64,000 nt of DNA, taken from Desertimonas sp963772825 (GTDB lineage: Bacteria; Actinomycetota; Acidimicrobiia; Acidimicrobiales; Ilumatobacteraceae). A model generated the notes under the pieces. It was not told the DNA's origin and did not search any database. It worked only from the letters and a program-made list of their open reading frames with translations. A program made the translations under genes and the position numbers. Positions 44,447 through 53,965 of the stretch are shown piece after piece; the first letter of the stretch is position 1; the number at the start of each line of letters is the position of its first letter. Location: positions 1-64,000 of the forward strand of contig CAVYYX010000001.1 of the NCBI GenBank assembly GCA_963772825.1. The letters are read 5' to 3'.

Positions 44447-45333
44447 CGGTCGGCGTGGGCGCGCACGTCGGCGGCGACGAGCGCCGGGTCCTGGAACGGC
44501 CCGAGATGGCCGAGGCCGGGTCGCTGGATCAACTCGGCGTTGGGCAGCGCGGCCACCAGCCCCGGGCCGAGCCGGGCCGGGTTGGGGCCCTCCTCGTCGT
44601 GTCCAACGGCGACGGCGACGGGAGTCGTGACGTCCGTGACCTTCGAGAGGTTCAGCTTGGTCTCCGACTCGAACGTCCTGGCCTCGTCGTCCGGAAGGCA
44701 GGCCAGGCGCACGGATCCGTCGGGGAGGTCGACGAAGCCGTCGTCGATGTACGCCTTCAGCACGTCGGCGCGCATCGTGTTCAGCGGTGGACGGCTGGCG
44801 TACCGCGCCGATGCTTCGTCGCGCGACGGAAACGTCGAACGACGCCCGCGGGCCAGCTCGGCCATGTAGTTCGTGCGGGCGGGTGAGAAGTCATCGGGGA
44901 GCACGATCGGCTCGAACAGGAACAGGCTCTCGAACGTGCCGGGTCGCTGCTCCTCGGCGAGCAACAGGGCGGCACCGCCCATCGAGTGGCCGAACCCGGC
45001 GATCGGCGAATCGAGCCGCTCGACGACCGCAAGCACGTCTTGCGCCATGCGCCCCCACCCGAAGTCGTCGTTGGGGGGCCGGACTGAGCGACCGTGGCCA
45101 CGAAAGTCGAGGGCGACGATGCGGAACCGATCGACGAGCTCGACGCCGAGCGGCCGGTACATCGTGGCGCAGAAGCCGGTGGCATGGGCCAGGAGCAGGG
45201 GCACCCCCGCTCCCCCGAACTCGTAGACGGCGATCTCCACACCGTCGGCGCTCGTCACTGTCCACGACGGCAATGTCGGTGCGTAGGTCGTGACGTGCGG
45301 CTCGATCGGCGAGGTTCTAGCAGACGTCGACAT
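44431..45333 (-). CDS. Alpha/beta hydrolase, adjacent to box genes
   Basis: A 300-residue alpha/beta-hydrolase-fold enzyme. The nucleophile elbow is GHSMGG, the oxyanion region LLLAHATGFCATMYRPL, DFRGHGRSVRPPNDDF follows strand 4, and a C-terminal His lies in RPGLGHLGPFQDP. The cap region carries SRPPLNTMRADVLKAYID. It may hydrolyse an ester or CoA thioester linked to aromatic breakdown (inference). The C-terminus runs into the long palindrome. It is divergent from boxC with a 17-bp gap. Confidence 0.83.
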   Translation of the reverse strand: MSTSARTSPIEPHVTTYAPTLPSWTVTSADGVEIAVYEFGGAGVPLLLAHATGFCATMYRPLGVELVDRFRIVALDFRGHGRSVRPPNDDFGWGRMAQDVLAVVERLDSPIAGFGHSMGGAALLLAEEQRPGTFESLFLFEPIVLPDDFSPARTNYMAELARGRRSTFPSRDEASARYASRPPLNTMRADVLKAYIDDGFVDLPDGSVRLACLPDDEARTFESETKLNLSKVTDVTTPVAVAVGHDEEGPNPARLGPGLVAALPNAELIQRPGLGHLGPFQDPALVAADVRAHADRPMGV

Positions 45334-45338
45334 CGCGA

Positions 45339-45345
45339 CAGAATG
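45339..45345. promoter_or_regulatory. Overlapping opposed -10-like hexamers between hydrolase and boxC
   Basis: CAGAAT (45339-45344, plus) is 6 nt from the boxC GTG, and CATTCT (45345-45340, minus) is 6 nt from the hydrolase ATG. They share five base pairs. Both deviate from TANNNT at the first T. Confidence 0.35.
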
Positions 45346-45350
45346 CTCAG

Positions 45351-46997
45351 GTGCCGATCAGCTTTCGAACCGAGCCGTCCGCCTACCGGCACTGGCGCCT
45401 CGAGTTCGATGGGCCGGTGGCGACGCTCTCGATGGCCGTCACACCCGACGCCGGGCTGGGCGACGGCTACGAACTGAAACTCAACTCCTACGACCTCGCC
45501 GTCGACATCGAGCTGTACGACGCCGTGCAGCGCCTGCGGTTCGAGCACCCCGAGGTCACCGCGGTCGTGTTGACCGGCGGCATCGACCGCATGTTCTGCG
45601 CCGGGGCCAACATCCAGATGCTGGCGGGTTCGTCACACGGCCACAAGGTCAACTTCTGCAAGTTCACCAACGAGACACGCAACTCGATCGAGGACGCCAC
45701 CGCCCGCTCCGGGCAGACGTGGATCGCCGCGGTCAACGGCACGGCTGCGGGCGGCGGCTACGAGCTGGCCCTGGCGTGCGACGAGATCGTCCTCGTCGAC
45801 GACCGCTCGTCGGCCGTCTCGCTGCCCGAAGTGCCGCTGCTCGCCGTGCTCCCCGGCACCGGCGGGCTCACCCGCCTCGTCGACAAGCGCCACGTCCGCC
45901 GCGACCTCGCCGACGTGTTCGCCACACGGGCAGAGGGTGTGCGAGGCCAGCAAGCCGTCGATTGGGGTCTCGTCGACGCCGTCGCCCCGCGCAGCGAGTT
46001 CGACGAACTCGTCCACGCCCGAGCGCTCGCCCGGGCGGGCGAGTCGGACCGCCCCGCGGAGGCGGACGGGGTCGTCCTCGTCCCCCTCGATCCGCAGTTC
46101 GCAGGCGACGAGCTGCGCTACGACCACGTCGGCGTCGCCATCGACCGCAGCCTCGGGGCCGCCCGGATCACCCTTCACGGGCCGACAGCTCCGCAGCCCT
46201 CGACTCCCGAGGAGCTGACCGAGGCCGGCGCCGACGCGTGGGTGCTCGCCGCGGTCCGCCAGCTCGACGACGTCATTCTCCACCTCCGCTTCAACGAGCC
46301 CGAGGTGGGTACGTGGGTCCTGCGCACCGAGGGCGATGCCGACGCGGTGGTCACCGCCGAGGCGGTCCTCGCCGACACCCACTGGCTGGCCCGGGAGATC
46401 CGTCTGTACTGGGCCCGCACGCTCAAGCGCCTCGACCTCTCCGCCCGCACGCTGATCGCCCTCATCGAGCCCGGGAGCTGCTTCGCCGGGACGCTGGCCG
46501 ACGTGGGCCTCGCCGCCGACCGCACGCTGATCCTCGACGGCACGTGGGAGGACGGCGAACTGCCGGCGACGACGATGCGCCTGACCGCCGCCAACGATGG
46601 CTGGTACCCGATGTCCAACGGCCTGTCACGCCTCGAGACGCGCTTTTGGGGACAGCCCGACGAGCTCGCCAGCGTTCGCCAGCTGGTCGGCAAGGACCTG
46701 CTCGCCGCCGAGGCGCTCGACGCCGGCGTGGTGACGTTCGCCCTCGACGAGCTCGATTGGGACGACGAGGTCCGTCTGCTCCTCGAAGAGCGGGCCAGCT
46801 TCTCCCCCGACGCGCTCACCGGGATGGAGGCGAACTTCCGCTTCGCCGGCCCGGAGACGATCGAGACGAAGATCTTCGCCCGCCTCACGGCGTGGCAGAA
46901 CTGGATCTTCCAGCGGCCCAACGCCGTCGGACCGGAAGGGGCGCTGCGCCGCTACGGCACCGGCGCCCGACCGACGTACGACCGAACGAGGGTGTGA
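45351..46997 (+). CDS. boxC: Benzoyl-CoA-dihydrodiol lyase
   Basis: A 548-residue protein with a GTG start and an N-terminal crotonase-like domain (RMFCAGANIQMLAGSSHGHK, WIAAVNGTAAGGGYELALAC, VPLLAVLPGTGGLTRL) plus a second crotonase-like half (PGSCFAGTLADVGLAADRTL, ANFRFAGPETIETKIFARL). Length and two-domain layout match BoxC, which opens the 2,3-epoxybenzoyl-CoA ring hydrolytically to formate and 3,4-dehydroadipyl-CoA semialdehyde. boxB starts 4 bp after its stop, so they form one unit. Confidence 0.93.
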   Translation: MPISFRTEPSAYRHWRLEFDGPVATLSMAVTPDAGLGDGYELKLNSYDLAVDIELYDAVQRLRFEHPEVTAVVLTGGIDRMFCAGANIQMLAGSSHGHKVNFCKFTNETRNSIEDATARSGQTWIAAVNGTAAGGGYELALACDEIVLVDDRSSAVSLPEVPLLAVLPGTGGLTRLVDKRHVRRDLADVFATRAEGVRGQQAVDWGLVDAVAPRSEFDELVHARALARAGESDRPAEADGVVLVPLDPQFAGDELRYDHVGVAIDRSLGAARITLHGPTAPQPSTPEELTEAGADAWVLAAVRQLDDVILHLRFNEPEVGTWVLRTEGDADAVVTAEAVLADTHWLAREIRLYWARTLKRLDLSARTLIALIEPGSCFAGTLADVGLAADRTLILDGTWEDGELPATTMRLTAANDGWYPMSNGLSRLETRFWGQPDELASVRQLVGKDLLAAEALDAGVVTFALDELDWDDEVRLLLEERASFSPDALTGMEANFRFAGPETIETKIFARLTAWQNWIFQRPNAVGPEGALRRYGTGARPTYDRTRV

Positions 46998-47001
46998 GCA
47001 G

Positions 47002-48412
47002 ATGACTTCGATCGACAGTGACGCGAAGATCCCCAACAACGTCGACCTTGCCGGCGACCGACGCCTGCAGCGGGCGCTGGAGTCGTGGCAGCCCAAGTTC
47101 ATCGAGTGGTGGAAGCAGCTCGGGCCCGTTGCCTTTCAGGACAACCCGGTGTACCTGCGCACGGCGATCGACGTCGGCCAGGAGGGCTGGGCGAACTTCG
47201 ACTACGTGGAGATGCCCGACTACCGCTGGGGGATCTTCCTCGCCGAACCCGAGCCCGACCGGCGGATCGCCTTCGGCGATCACCTCGGTGAGCCCGTGTG
47301 GCACGACGTCCCCGGCGAGCACCGCGCCGACCTGCGCCGGCTGGTCGTCGTTCAAGGCGACACCGAGCCGGCATCGGTCGAACAGCAACGGCACCTGTGC
47401 ACGACGGCACCGAGCCTCTACGACCTGCGCAACCTGTTCCAGGTCAACGTCGAGGAGGGCCGCCACCTGTGGGCGATGGTCTACCTGTTGCACCGCTACT
47501 TCGGGCGTGACGGCCGGGACGAGGCCGACGAGATGCTCGAACGGCACTCCGGCGACGCCGACAACCCGCGCATCCTCGGGGCCTTCAACGAGCCGACGCC
47601 GGACTGGCTGTCGTTCTTCATGTTCACCTACTTCACCGATCGCGACGGCAAGTTCCAGCTCGCCTCGCTGCGCGAGTCCGGGTTCGACCCGCTGTCGCGC
47701 ACGTGTGACTTCATGCTCAAGGAGGAAGCCCACCACATGTTCGTCGGAGCGACGGGCGTCGGGCGGGTCGTCGAGCGCACGGTGCAGCTGACCAAGGAGC
47801 ACGACACCGACGACGTCCGCCAGTTCGGCGGCATCGATGTGCCGACGCTGCAGCGCTACCTCAACTTCCACTGCAGCGTGTCGCTCGATCTGTTCGGCGC
47901 CGAGACCTCGACGAACGCCGCCAACTACTTCGCCGCCGGTCTCAAGGGCCGCTTCCACGAGGAGCGGCGCGACGACGACCATCGCCTCCACGACGAGACC
48001 ACGACGGTGCCCCACGCCACCGACGACGGGATCGGCGAACGGGAAGCGCCGGCGCTGACAGCGCTCAACGAGACGCTGCGCGACGACTTCATCGCCGATT
48101 GCCGCAAGGGCATCGAACGGTGGAACCGAACACTCGCCGGCGTGGACGCGGAGTTGAAGCTGCCGCACGTCGGGTTCAACCGCAACGTCGGGACGTTCGG
48201 CGGCCGCCGGGTCGAGCCCGGACGGCCAACTCGTCAGCGAGGACGACTGGCAGGCGCACGTCGCGGAGTGGCTGCCGACCGCCGACGACCGGGCGTTCGT
48301 CGAGTCGCTGATGGTCGGCGTGACCGAGGCCGGCAAGATGGCCGGCTGGGTCGCCCCGCCGTCGTCGGGGATCCACGCCCGGCCCGTCGACTTCGAGTAC
48401 GTGGTGCTGTAA
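47002..48412 (+). CDS. boxB: Benzoyl-CoA 2,3-epoxidase subunit B, one apparent frameshift
   Basis: About 469 residues after correction. BoxB is the diiron oxygenase that epoxidises benzoyl-CoA. Candidate iron ligands lie in VNVEEGRHLWAMVYLLHRYF and MLKEEAHHMFVGATG, with FAGLKGRFHEER-like sequence and DCRKGIERWN further on. The frame breaks near 48214, where one extra G separates GGRRV from SPDGQLVSEDDW. The corrected tail ends FEYVVL at 48412 directly before the ligase GTG. Its reductase partner BoxA is not in the window. Confidence 0.88.
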
Positions 48413-49924
48413 GTGGTCAGCGAGTACAACGCTTGCGTCGACCTGCTCGACCGCAACGTGGCAGACGGCCGTGGGGACCACTCGGCGGTCGTCACCCGGC
48501 AGCGCACCGTCACCTACGCCGAGTTGCTCGACGAGGTCGCATCCACGGCGGCCGGGTTGCGCCGGCTCGGTGTCGCCCCGGAACAGCGCGTGGCGATGGT
48601 GATGCTCGACTCGATCGAGTTCTACGTCGTCTTCCTCGCCGCCCTGCGCATCGGCGCGATCCCGGCACCGGTCAATCCGCTGCTCCCAGGACGCGACATC
48701 GGTGGCGTGGTGGCGACGAGCCGGGCCACAGTCCTCGTGGTGTCGACGGAGCGGGCCGGCGAGCTCGACGCCATCCGCGCCGCGGCGCCCGACGTCTCGA
48801 CCGCCGTCGTCACTGGCTCGACGGAGTGGGACGAGCTGGTCGGCGGCGGTGCGGACGACGGCGGGCCGTGGACGACCTGGGACGAGTCGCCCGGCTTCTG
48901 GCTGTGCACGTCCGGGTCGACGGGCCGGCCGAAGTTGGCGATGCATCGCCACATCGATCTGCGCGTCACCGCCGACACCTACGCGGCGCAGGTGCTCGGC
49001 ATCCGCCCGGACGACCGTTGCTACTCGGTCGGGCCGATGTTCCACGCCTACGGGCTGGGCAACTCGCTGTCGTTCCCGTTCGCCGTCGGCGCCACGGCGA
49101 TCGTCGAACCGACGCGGCCGCCGACACCGGCGCTGGTCGGCGACATCGCCCGCACGCTGCAGCCGACGTTGCTGTTCTGCATCCCGACGTTTTACGCCGC
49201 GCTGTGTGCCGCCGATCTGCCGGCGGACACGTTCGCGTCCGTGCGCTGGGGCGTGTCGGCGGCGGAGCCGCTCCCCGCAGACACCTATCGCCGCTTCGAG
49301 GATCGCTTCGGCGTGCGCATCCTCGACGGCATCGGGTCGACGGAGATGACGCACATCTACATCTCCAACAGCGCCACGGCGCTTCGTCCCGGGACGTCGG
49401 GCCGACCGGTGCCGGGCTACCACGTCGAGATCGTCGACGACGAGGGGCGCCCCGTTGCGACCGACGAGCCCGGCCACCTCACCGTCAGCGGCGATTCGAT
49501 GGCCACCGGCTACTGGTGCGACAGCGCGGCCACCCGCCACGGCTTCGGGTTCGATCGGATGCGCACCGGCGACATGTACTCGTGCTCGGACGACGGCTTC
49601 TACACCTATCTCGGTCGCAGCGACGACATGCTGCGCATCGGTGGCGAGTGGGTCTCCCCGGCCGAAGTCGAGGCGGTCCTCGTGCGCAACCCCGCCGTGC
49701 TCGAGGCCGCCGTCGTCGGCTACCGCGACGACGAAGGGCTGCAGCGGCCCGTGGCATTCGTCGTCGCCACACCTGGTTCAGCGGTCGACGAGGCTGAACT
49801 GGAGGTGCTGTGCAAGGCCGAGCTGGCCGGATACAAGCGACCGCGGCGCTACCGCGTCGTCGATTCCTTGCCGAAGACGACGACCGGCAAGATCCAGCGT
49901 TACGTCCTCCGGCAGGAGCGTTGA
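48413..49924 (+). CDS. Benzoate-CoA ligase
   Basis: A 503-residue AMP-forming ligase with a GTG start immediately after boxB. MVSEYNACVDLLDRNV at the N-terminus, WLCTSGSTGRPKLAMHRH (P-loop), FHAYGLGNSLSFPFAVGA, GIGSTEMTHIYISN, RIGGEWVSPAEVEAVLVRNP and TTTGKIQRYVLRQ match the BclA/BadA benzoate ligase group. It activates benzoate or a substituted benzoate to supply BoxB. Position inside the box unit supports the specificity. Confidence 0.87.
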   Translation: MVSEYNACVDLLDRNVADGRGDHSAVVTRQRTVTYAELLDEVASTAAGLRRLGVAPEQRVAMVMLDSIEFYVVFLAALRIGAIPAPVNPLLPGRDIGGVVATSRATVLVVSTERAGELDAIRAAAPDVSTAVVTGSTEWDELVGGGADDGGPWTTWDESPGFWLCTSGSTGRPKLAMHRHIDLRVTADTYAAQVLGIRPDDRCYSVGPMFHAYGLGNSLSFPFAVGATAIVEPTRPPTPALVGDIARTLQPTLLFCIPTFYAALCAADLPADTFASVRWGVSAAEPLPADTYRRFEDRFGVRILDGIGSTEMTHIYISNSATALRPGTSGRPVPGYHVEIVDDEGRPVATDEPGHLTVSGDSMATGYWCDSAATRHGFGFDRMRTGDMYSCSDDGFYTYLGRSDDMLRIGGEWVSPAEVEAVLVRNPAVLEAAVVGYRDDEGLQRPVAFVVATPGSAVDEAELEVLCKAELAGYKRPRRYRVVDSLPKTTTGKIQRYVLRQER

Positions 49925-50703
49925 CCCGGACCGAGCAACTGCACGTTGGACGAGGCGAGCTGGAGGTCCGTGTCGACAGCCCGGGTGTGGGCGGCGAAGA
50001 CCTGCCCCCGTTGGTCTTCCTCCACGAGGGGCTCGGCTCGATCGACCTCTGGCGAACGTTTCCCGACGACGTGCGGAACGACGTCGGATCGCCGGCCACG
50101 GTGGTCTACTCCCGGCACGGCCACGGGTCGAGCAGCGTGGTCGACGGGCCGCGCCGGGTCGATTACATGCACCACGAAGCCGACGCCGTGCTGCCCGAGC
50201 TGCTCAGCCGACTGGAGATTGCACGGCCTGTGCTCGTCGGCCACAGCGACGGCGCCTCGATCGCCCTGCTGTACGCCGGTGCGGGTCACCCGGTGGCGGG
50301 GCTCGTCCTCGTCGCGCCGCACGTGTTCGTCGAGGATCGCTCGATCGCCGGCATCGAGGCGGCCCGCGACGCCTTCCAGCAAGGCGACCTCGGCCGCCGC
50401 ATGGACCGCTACCACCGCGACGCCTCCTCGACGTTCCGCGGTTGGAACGACGTGTGGCTGTCGCCTGAGTTCCGAAGTTGGGACATCACCGAGCGCCTAC
50501 CGGCGATCGACTGCCAGGTCCTGCTGATCCAGGGCGCCGACGACCAGTACGGCAGCCTGGCCCAGCTCGACGCCATCGAACGAGGCGTCCGCGGCCCGTG
50601 CCGGCGCGTTGTCCTCCCCGGCGTCGGCCACTCCCCCCACCTCGAATCCCCGGCGGCAACCCGCGACGCCGTCGCCGCCTTCATCCGCCAACTCGACGAG
50701 TGA
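49921..50703 (+). CDS. Alpha/beta hydrolase in the box operon
   Basis: A 260-residue protein from a TTG start that overlaps the ligase stop (TTGA). The nucleophile elbow is GHSDGAS, preceded by LVFLHEGLGSIDLWRTFP (oxyanion) and YSRHGHGSS, with acid and His residues in IQGADDQYGSL and GVGHSPHLESPAAT. The HEGLGSIDLWR start is typical of hydrolases carried in box and other aromatic-CoA clusters, where they may rescue stalled CoA esters or act on ring products (inference). Confidence 0.83.
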   Translation: MTRTEQLHVGRGELEVRVDSPGVGGEDLPPLVFLHEGLGSIDLWRTFPDDVRNDVGSPATVVYSRHGHGSSSVVDGPRRVDYMHHEADAVLPELLSRLEIARPVLVGHSDGASIALLYAGAGHPVAGLVLVAPHVFVEDRSIAGIEAARDAFQQGDLGRRMDRYHRDASSTFRGWNDVWLSPEFRSWDITERLPAIDCQVLLIQGADDQYGSLAQLDAIERGVRGPCRRVVLPGVGHSPHLESPAATRDAVAAFIRQLDE

Positions 50704-50745
50704 CCGACCGGGGGCGGGTCGCGGTGGGGCGTGACACCCCCCACC

Positions 50746-50751
50746 TACGAT
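50746..50751 (+). promoter_or_regulatory. Leaderless -10 box for the RecB-like nuclease gene
   Basis: TACGAT followed by 6 nt and the GTG at 50758. This supports 50758 over the in-frame GTG at 50731 as the start. Confidence 0.45.
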
Positions 50752-50757
50752 GACGGT

Positions 50758-51579
50758 GTGACGACGTACGAGGTGCCGAGGAGCTTGTCGCCCAGCCGGG
50801 TGGAGGCGTTCACGTCGTGCCCGATGTTGTTCCGCTTCGTCAGCATCGAGAAGATCGACGATCCGCCGTCGATCCACACGACCCGCGGCTCGCTCGTCCA
50901 TCGCGCCCTCCAGCTGGCCTTCACCCACCCCGCCGCCGAGCGCACACCCGCTCGCTTCGCGGCGTCGGTCGAGCAGGCGATCGCCGAGTACCGCCACCTC
51001 GCCGACTTCACCCGGCTGGCACTCGACGACGACGCCGCCGAGCGGCTATTCACCGAGTGCCGCAAACTCGTCGACAACTACCTGCGGATGGAGGACCCGC
51101 GGGCGATCGAGGCGATCGGCCTCGAGCTCTCCCTCGGTACGCAGATCGACGGGCTCCACCTGCGCGGCATCATCGACCGTCTCGAACTGCGAGACGGCGA
51201 GCTCGTCGTCACCGACTACAAGACCGGCCGGCCTCCGTCGGCGAACTGGGAGCTGCGCAGCCTGTCCGGCGTGCGCTTCTACGCCCTGTTGTGCAAGCAG
51301 GTGTTCGGCCGGATGCCGGCAGCCGTTCGCCTGCTCTATCTGAGCAGTGGCGAGATCATCGAGGCCACACCGTCCGAGCAGGCCACAACGTTCGTCGCTG
51401 CCCGCACCGCCGCGGTCTGGAAGGCGGTCGAGCGAGCCTGCCTCACCGGCGACTTCAAGCCGCACCCGACGGCGTTGTGCGAGCTGTGCGCTTTCCGGCC
51501 GTGGTGCCCGGCGTTCGGCGGCGACCCGGAACGGGCCGCCGTGGAGGCCCCCGCAGCCTTCGGGCTGACCCCGGCGTGA
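50758..51579 (+). CDS. RecB-family PD-(D/E)XK nuclease with iron-sulfur-type cysteines
   Basis: A 273-residue single-domain nuclease. The catalytic core is GIIDRLELRDGELVVTDYKTG (Asp, then D-Y-K). Cys21 in FTSCPMLFRF and the C-terminal cluster LCELCAFRPWC make a four-Cys set placed as in AddB/Cas4 iron-sulfur nucleases. QxxxY-like residues follow in GVRFYALLCKQVFG. It is the stand-alone COG2887 type, common in actinobacteria, presumably in DNA repair. No cas genes are near, so Cas4 is unlikely. It overlaps the PAP2 gene by 4 bp. Confidence 0.85.
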   Translation: MTTYEVPRSLSPSRVEAFTSCPMLFRFVSIEKIDDPPSIHTTRGSLVHRALQLAFTHPAAERTPARFAASVEQAIAEYRHLADFTRLALDDDAAERLFTECRKLVDNYLRMEDPRAIEAIGLELSLGTQIDGLHLRGIIDRLELRDGELVVTDYKTGRPPSANWELRSLSGVRFYALLCKQVFGRMPAAVRLLYLSSGEIIEATPSEQATTFVAARTAAVWKAVERACLTGDFKPHPTALCELCAFRPWCPAFGGDPERAAVEAPAAFGLTPA

Positions 51580-52118
51580 ATCTCTCCGAGTCCGTCGAAC
51601 GGTTCGACGACTGGGCCGACATCCAGCTCGAGCTGATCCGCGGCAACCCGCTGGCGGACGCCGTGTTCACGACGGCCAGCAAGCTCGGCGAGTTCAGCCT
51701 GATCTGGCATCTCACCAACGTCGCCCGGGGAGCGACCGGGGTCGGCACCGGCACGCAGATCCCGGTGTTCGCGGTGCTCGTCGGCGCCGAGAGCCTGCTC
51801 GTGAACCAGGGCATCAAGCGGCTGTTCCGCCGCACACGACCCACCGAAGCGGGCGACGAGCGCTTCCCGGTGCGCCGTCCGACGACGTCCTCGTTCCCAT
51901 CCGGCCACGCCAGTTCGGCGGCCTTCGCCGCCACCGTCCTGACGGGTTGGGACGGGCCGCGGCTGGCACCGCTGTGGTGGACGATGGCCACGACCGTCGC
52001 CGTGTCGCGTGCCTACGTGCGCATCCACCACGGATCCGACGTCGTCGCCGGGCTCGCCACCGGAGCTGCCCTCGGGCTCGTCGCACGCCGCGTTCTGCGC
52101 CACCTCGACCTCACCTGA
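51576..52118 (+). CDS. PAP2-family membrane phosphatase
   Basis: A 180-residue protein from GTG 51576, overlapping the previous stop. The three PAP2 motifs are present: KRLFRRTRP, SFPSGHASS and SRAYVRIHHGSDV, which supply the catalytic His residues. Several hydrophobic helices flank them. It probably dephosphorylates lipid phosphates or polyprenyl pyrophosphate at the membrane. Confidence 0.9.
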   Translation: MNLSESVERFDDWADIQLELIRGNPLADAVFTTASKLGEFSLIWHLTNVARGATGVGTGTQIPVFAVLVGAESLLVNQGIKRLFRRTRPTEAGDERFPVRRPTTSSFPSGHASSAAFAATVLTGWDGPRLAPLWWTMATTVAVSRAYVRIHHGSDVVAGLATGAALGLVARRVLRHLDLT

Positions 52119-52149
52119 CGCCGTCCCGAAGACGTGGCAGGCTGGGCGG

Positions 52150-53580
52150 ATGGCCGACGATCCGGTGCCGCCCACGGCCGCTGCGGCCAACCGTCAGATG
52201 GGCGTCGCCGCGGCCGACCGTCAGATGAGCGACGCCGAGGCGCTGATGTGGCGCGTCGAGAAGGACCCGTTCCTGGCGTCGACGTTCGGGGCGGTGACGA
52301 TCCTCGACCGCCCGCCGGACTTCGACCGCCTCCGGGCGCGCATGGAGATGGCCGTGCACGCCGTGCCCCGGCTCGGCTGGCGGGTTCAACCCAACCCCAC
52401 CTCGCTCGGCGCCCCGATCTGGGCCGACGACCCCGACTTCGACATCGACCTCCACGTGCGCCGCGTCGCCCTGCCGGCGCCGGGCACCCTCCGCCAGCTC
52501 TTCGACCTCGCCAGCCTGTTCGTGCTCGACCCCCTCGATCGCACCCGCCCGCTCTGGCAGTTCCTCGTCGTCGAGGGGTTGGAGGGCACCAAGGCGGCGC
52601 TGGTGACGAAGATGCACCACACGATCACCGACGGGGTCAACGGCGTGCGCATGTCGATGCAGTACGTCGACCTGACCCGCCGTGCCGCCGAGCCCGCCGG
52701 CGGCACGGCGACTGTCCACGAACCGGCGCCGGCCCCACCACCGAGCCCGGTCGACACGATGCTCGGCGTCGTCCATGCGACGTTCCGCTTGCCGATCAGC
52801 ATCGCCCGGCAAGTCGGCGAGCTGCTCGCCGACCCGGCGTCGATCCCCACCGCCGGATCGGCGGCCGTGGACGGCCTCCGTGGCGCACTCACTCAGCTGT
52901 CGGACTCCGACGCCGCCCGCTCGCCGCTGTGGACCGACCGCTCGATGCGCCGCCGGCTGGAGGTTGCCCGGGCACCGTTGCAGTCCACCCGGGCGGCCGC
53001 CAAGCGGCTCGGCGGCTCGATCAACGTCGCCTTCCTCACCGCCATCGCCGAGGCCGCTCACCACTACCACGCGATCAAGGGCACACCGGTCGACGAGCTG
53101 CGCGCCACGATGGCCGTGAGCACGCGGACCAAGGATTCGGGAGCCAACGCCTTCGGGCTCGTCAAGCTGCTCGTGCCGACCGGCGAGATGGCCATCACCG
53201 AACGCTTCCAACGCATCGCCGAGTCCGCGTCCAGCGCCATCAAGTCGGGGGCCCCGGCGTCGATGGACGCCCTCGCCGCCGTCACGTCGGCACTGCCGAC
53301 GTCACTGCTCACACGCATCGCCCGGCAACAAGCGCACACCGTCGACTTCGCCACCTCCAACGTGCGCACGTCACCGGTGCCCTACTTCATCGCCGGCGGC
53401 AAGGCCCTCCAGACCTACGCCATCGGACCGCTCGGCGGGGTGGCGTTCAACGTCACGATGCTCTCGTACGTCAAGCACCTCGACCTCGGCATCAACGTCG
53501 ACACCGCGGCCGTCGCGGACCCGGCGCTGCTCGCCAAACTCGTCGACGAGGCGTTCCGCCGCCTCCGGCAAGCCCGCTGA
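52150..53580 (+). CDS. WS/DGAT-type acyltransferase (wax ester / triacylglycerol synthase)
   Basis: A 476-residue enzyme. The catalytic motif HHTITDG lies near residue 157 in KMHHTITDGVNGVRMS; RPLWQFLVVEGLEG precedes it and the C-terminal NVRTSPVPYFIAGGKAL segment is conserved. It transfers acyl groups from CoA to alcohols or diacylglycerol for storage lipid. Its first 28 codons include an imperfect 27-bp tandem duplication (52180-52206 and 52207-52233), so translation could start at ATG 52225 (MSDAEALMWRVEKDP), which is where the family usually begins. Confidence 0.88.
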   Translation: MADDPVPPTAAAANRQMGVAAADRQMSDAEALMWRVEKDPFLASTFGAVTILDRPPDFDRLRARMEMAVHAVPRLGWRVQPNPTSLGAPIWADDPDFDIDLHVRRVALPAPGTLRQLFDLASLFVLDPLDRTRPLWQFLVVEGLEGTKAALVTKMHHTITDGVNGVRMSMQYVDLTRRAAEPAGGTATVHEPAPAPPPSPVDTMLGVVHATFRLPISIARQVGELLADPASIPTAGSAAVDGLRGALTQLSDSDAARSPLWTDRSMRRRLEVARAPLQSTRAAAKRLGGSINVAFLTAIAEAAHHYHAIKGTPVDELRATMAVSTRTKDSGANAFGLVKLLVPTGEMAITERFQRIAESASSAIKSGAPASMDALAAVTSALPTSLLTRIARQQAHTVDFATSNVRTSPVPYFIAGGKALQTYAIGPLGGVAFNVTMLSYVKHLDLGINVDTAAVADPALLAKLVDEAFRRLRQAR

Positions 53581-53657
53581 GCGAGTGCCGCGAGCGCCAA
53601 CGTTTGCGTGGTCGCGTCGTGGCTGGATCCGGTCGGCGCCCGAGACGAGGTACACCT

Positions 53658-53696
53658 CCGCCGGGGGTTCGGGGGCGGTAGCCCCCGAGTCGGCGG
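53658..53696. terminator. GC-rich hairpin between convergent genes
   Basis: TCGGGGGC (53669-53676) and GCCCCCGA (53681-53688) form a perfect stem around GGTA, and CCGCCG (53658-53663) can pair with CGGCGG (53691-53696) outside it. It lies between the WS/DGAT gene and the small minus-strand gene. The rest of the 176-bp gap holds nothing I can name. Confidence 0.6.
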
Positions 53697-53756
53697 CGCC
53701 AGGCCAGCTTGCTAGGACCGCAGCGAACCGTCAGTTGAGGTGCGGCGCAGCGACGC

Positions 53757-53957
53757 TCAGACCGATTCGGCAGGCACAGCGGTGAGCAACGTGCGGACGT
53801 CGAGCAGGAGGTCGGCGACCTCCCCACTGGAGACCACGTCACGGTTGCTGACGCGCCCGAGCGCTTGATCGATCACCGCCAGCGCCTCGGCGATCACGGC
53901 CTCGTGGGATTCGAGGTGCGATTCGCTGATCTGGGGTTGATCGATGCTCTCGGTCAT
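53757..53957 (-). CDS. Small hypothetical protein
   Basis: A 66-residue acidic protein, MTESIDQPQISESHLESHEA, mostly helical by composition (VIAEALAVIDQALGRVSN, VADLLLDVRTLLTAV). I recognise no family. A TACGGT hexamer on the minus strand 8 nt before the ATG argues that it is a real, leaderless gene. Confidence 0.55.
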   Translation of the reverse strand: MTESIDQPQISESHLESHEAVIAEALAVIDQALGRVSNRDVVSSGEVADLLLDVRTLLTAVPAESV

Positions 53958-53965
53958 CGCTGTAC

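Noticed and set aside
50758..51579. Cas4-type nuclease
   Set aside because: No cas genes or repeat-spacer array is in the window; the stand-alone RecB-like family fits better.
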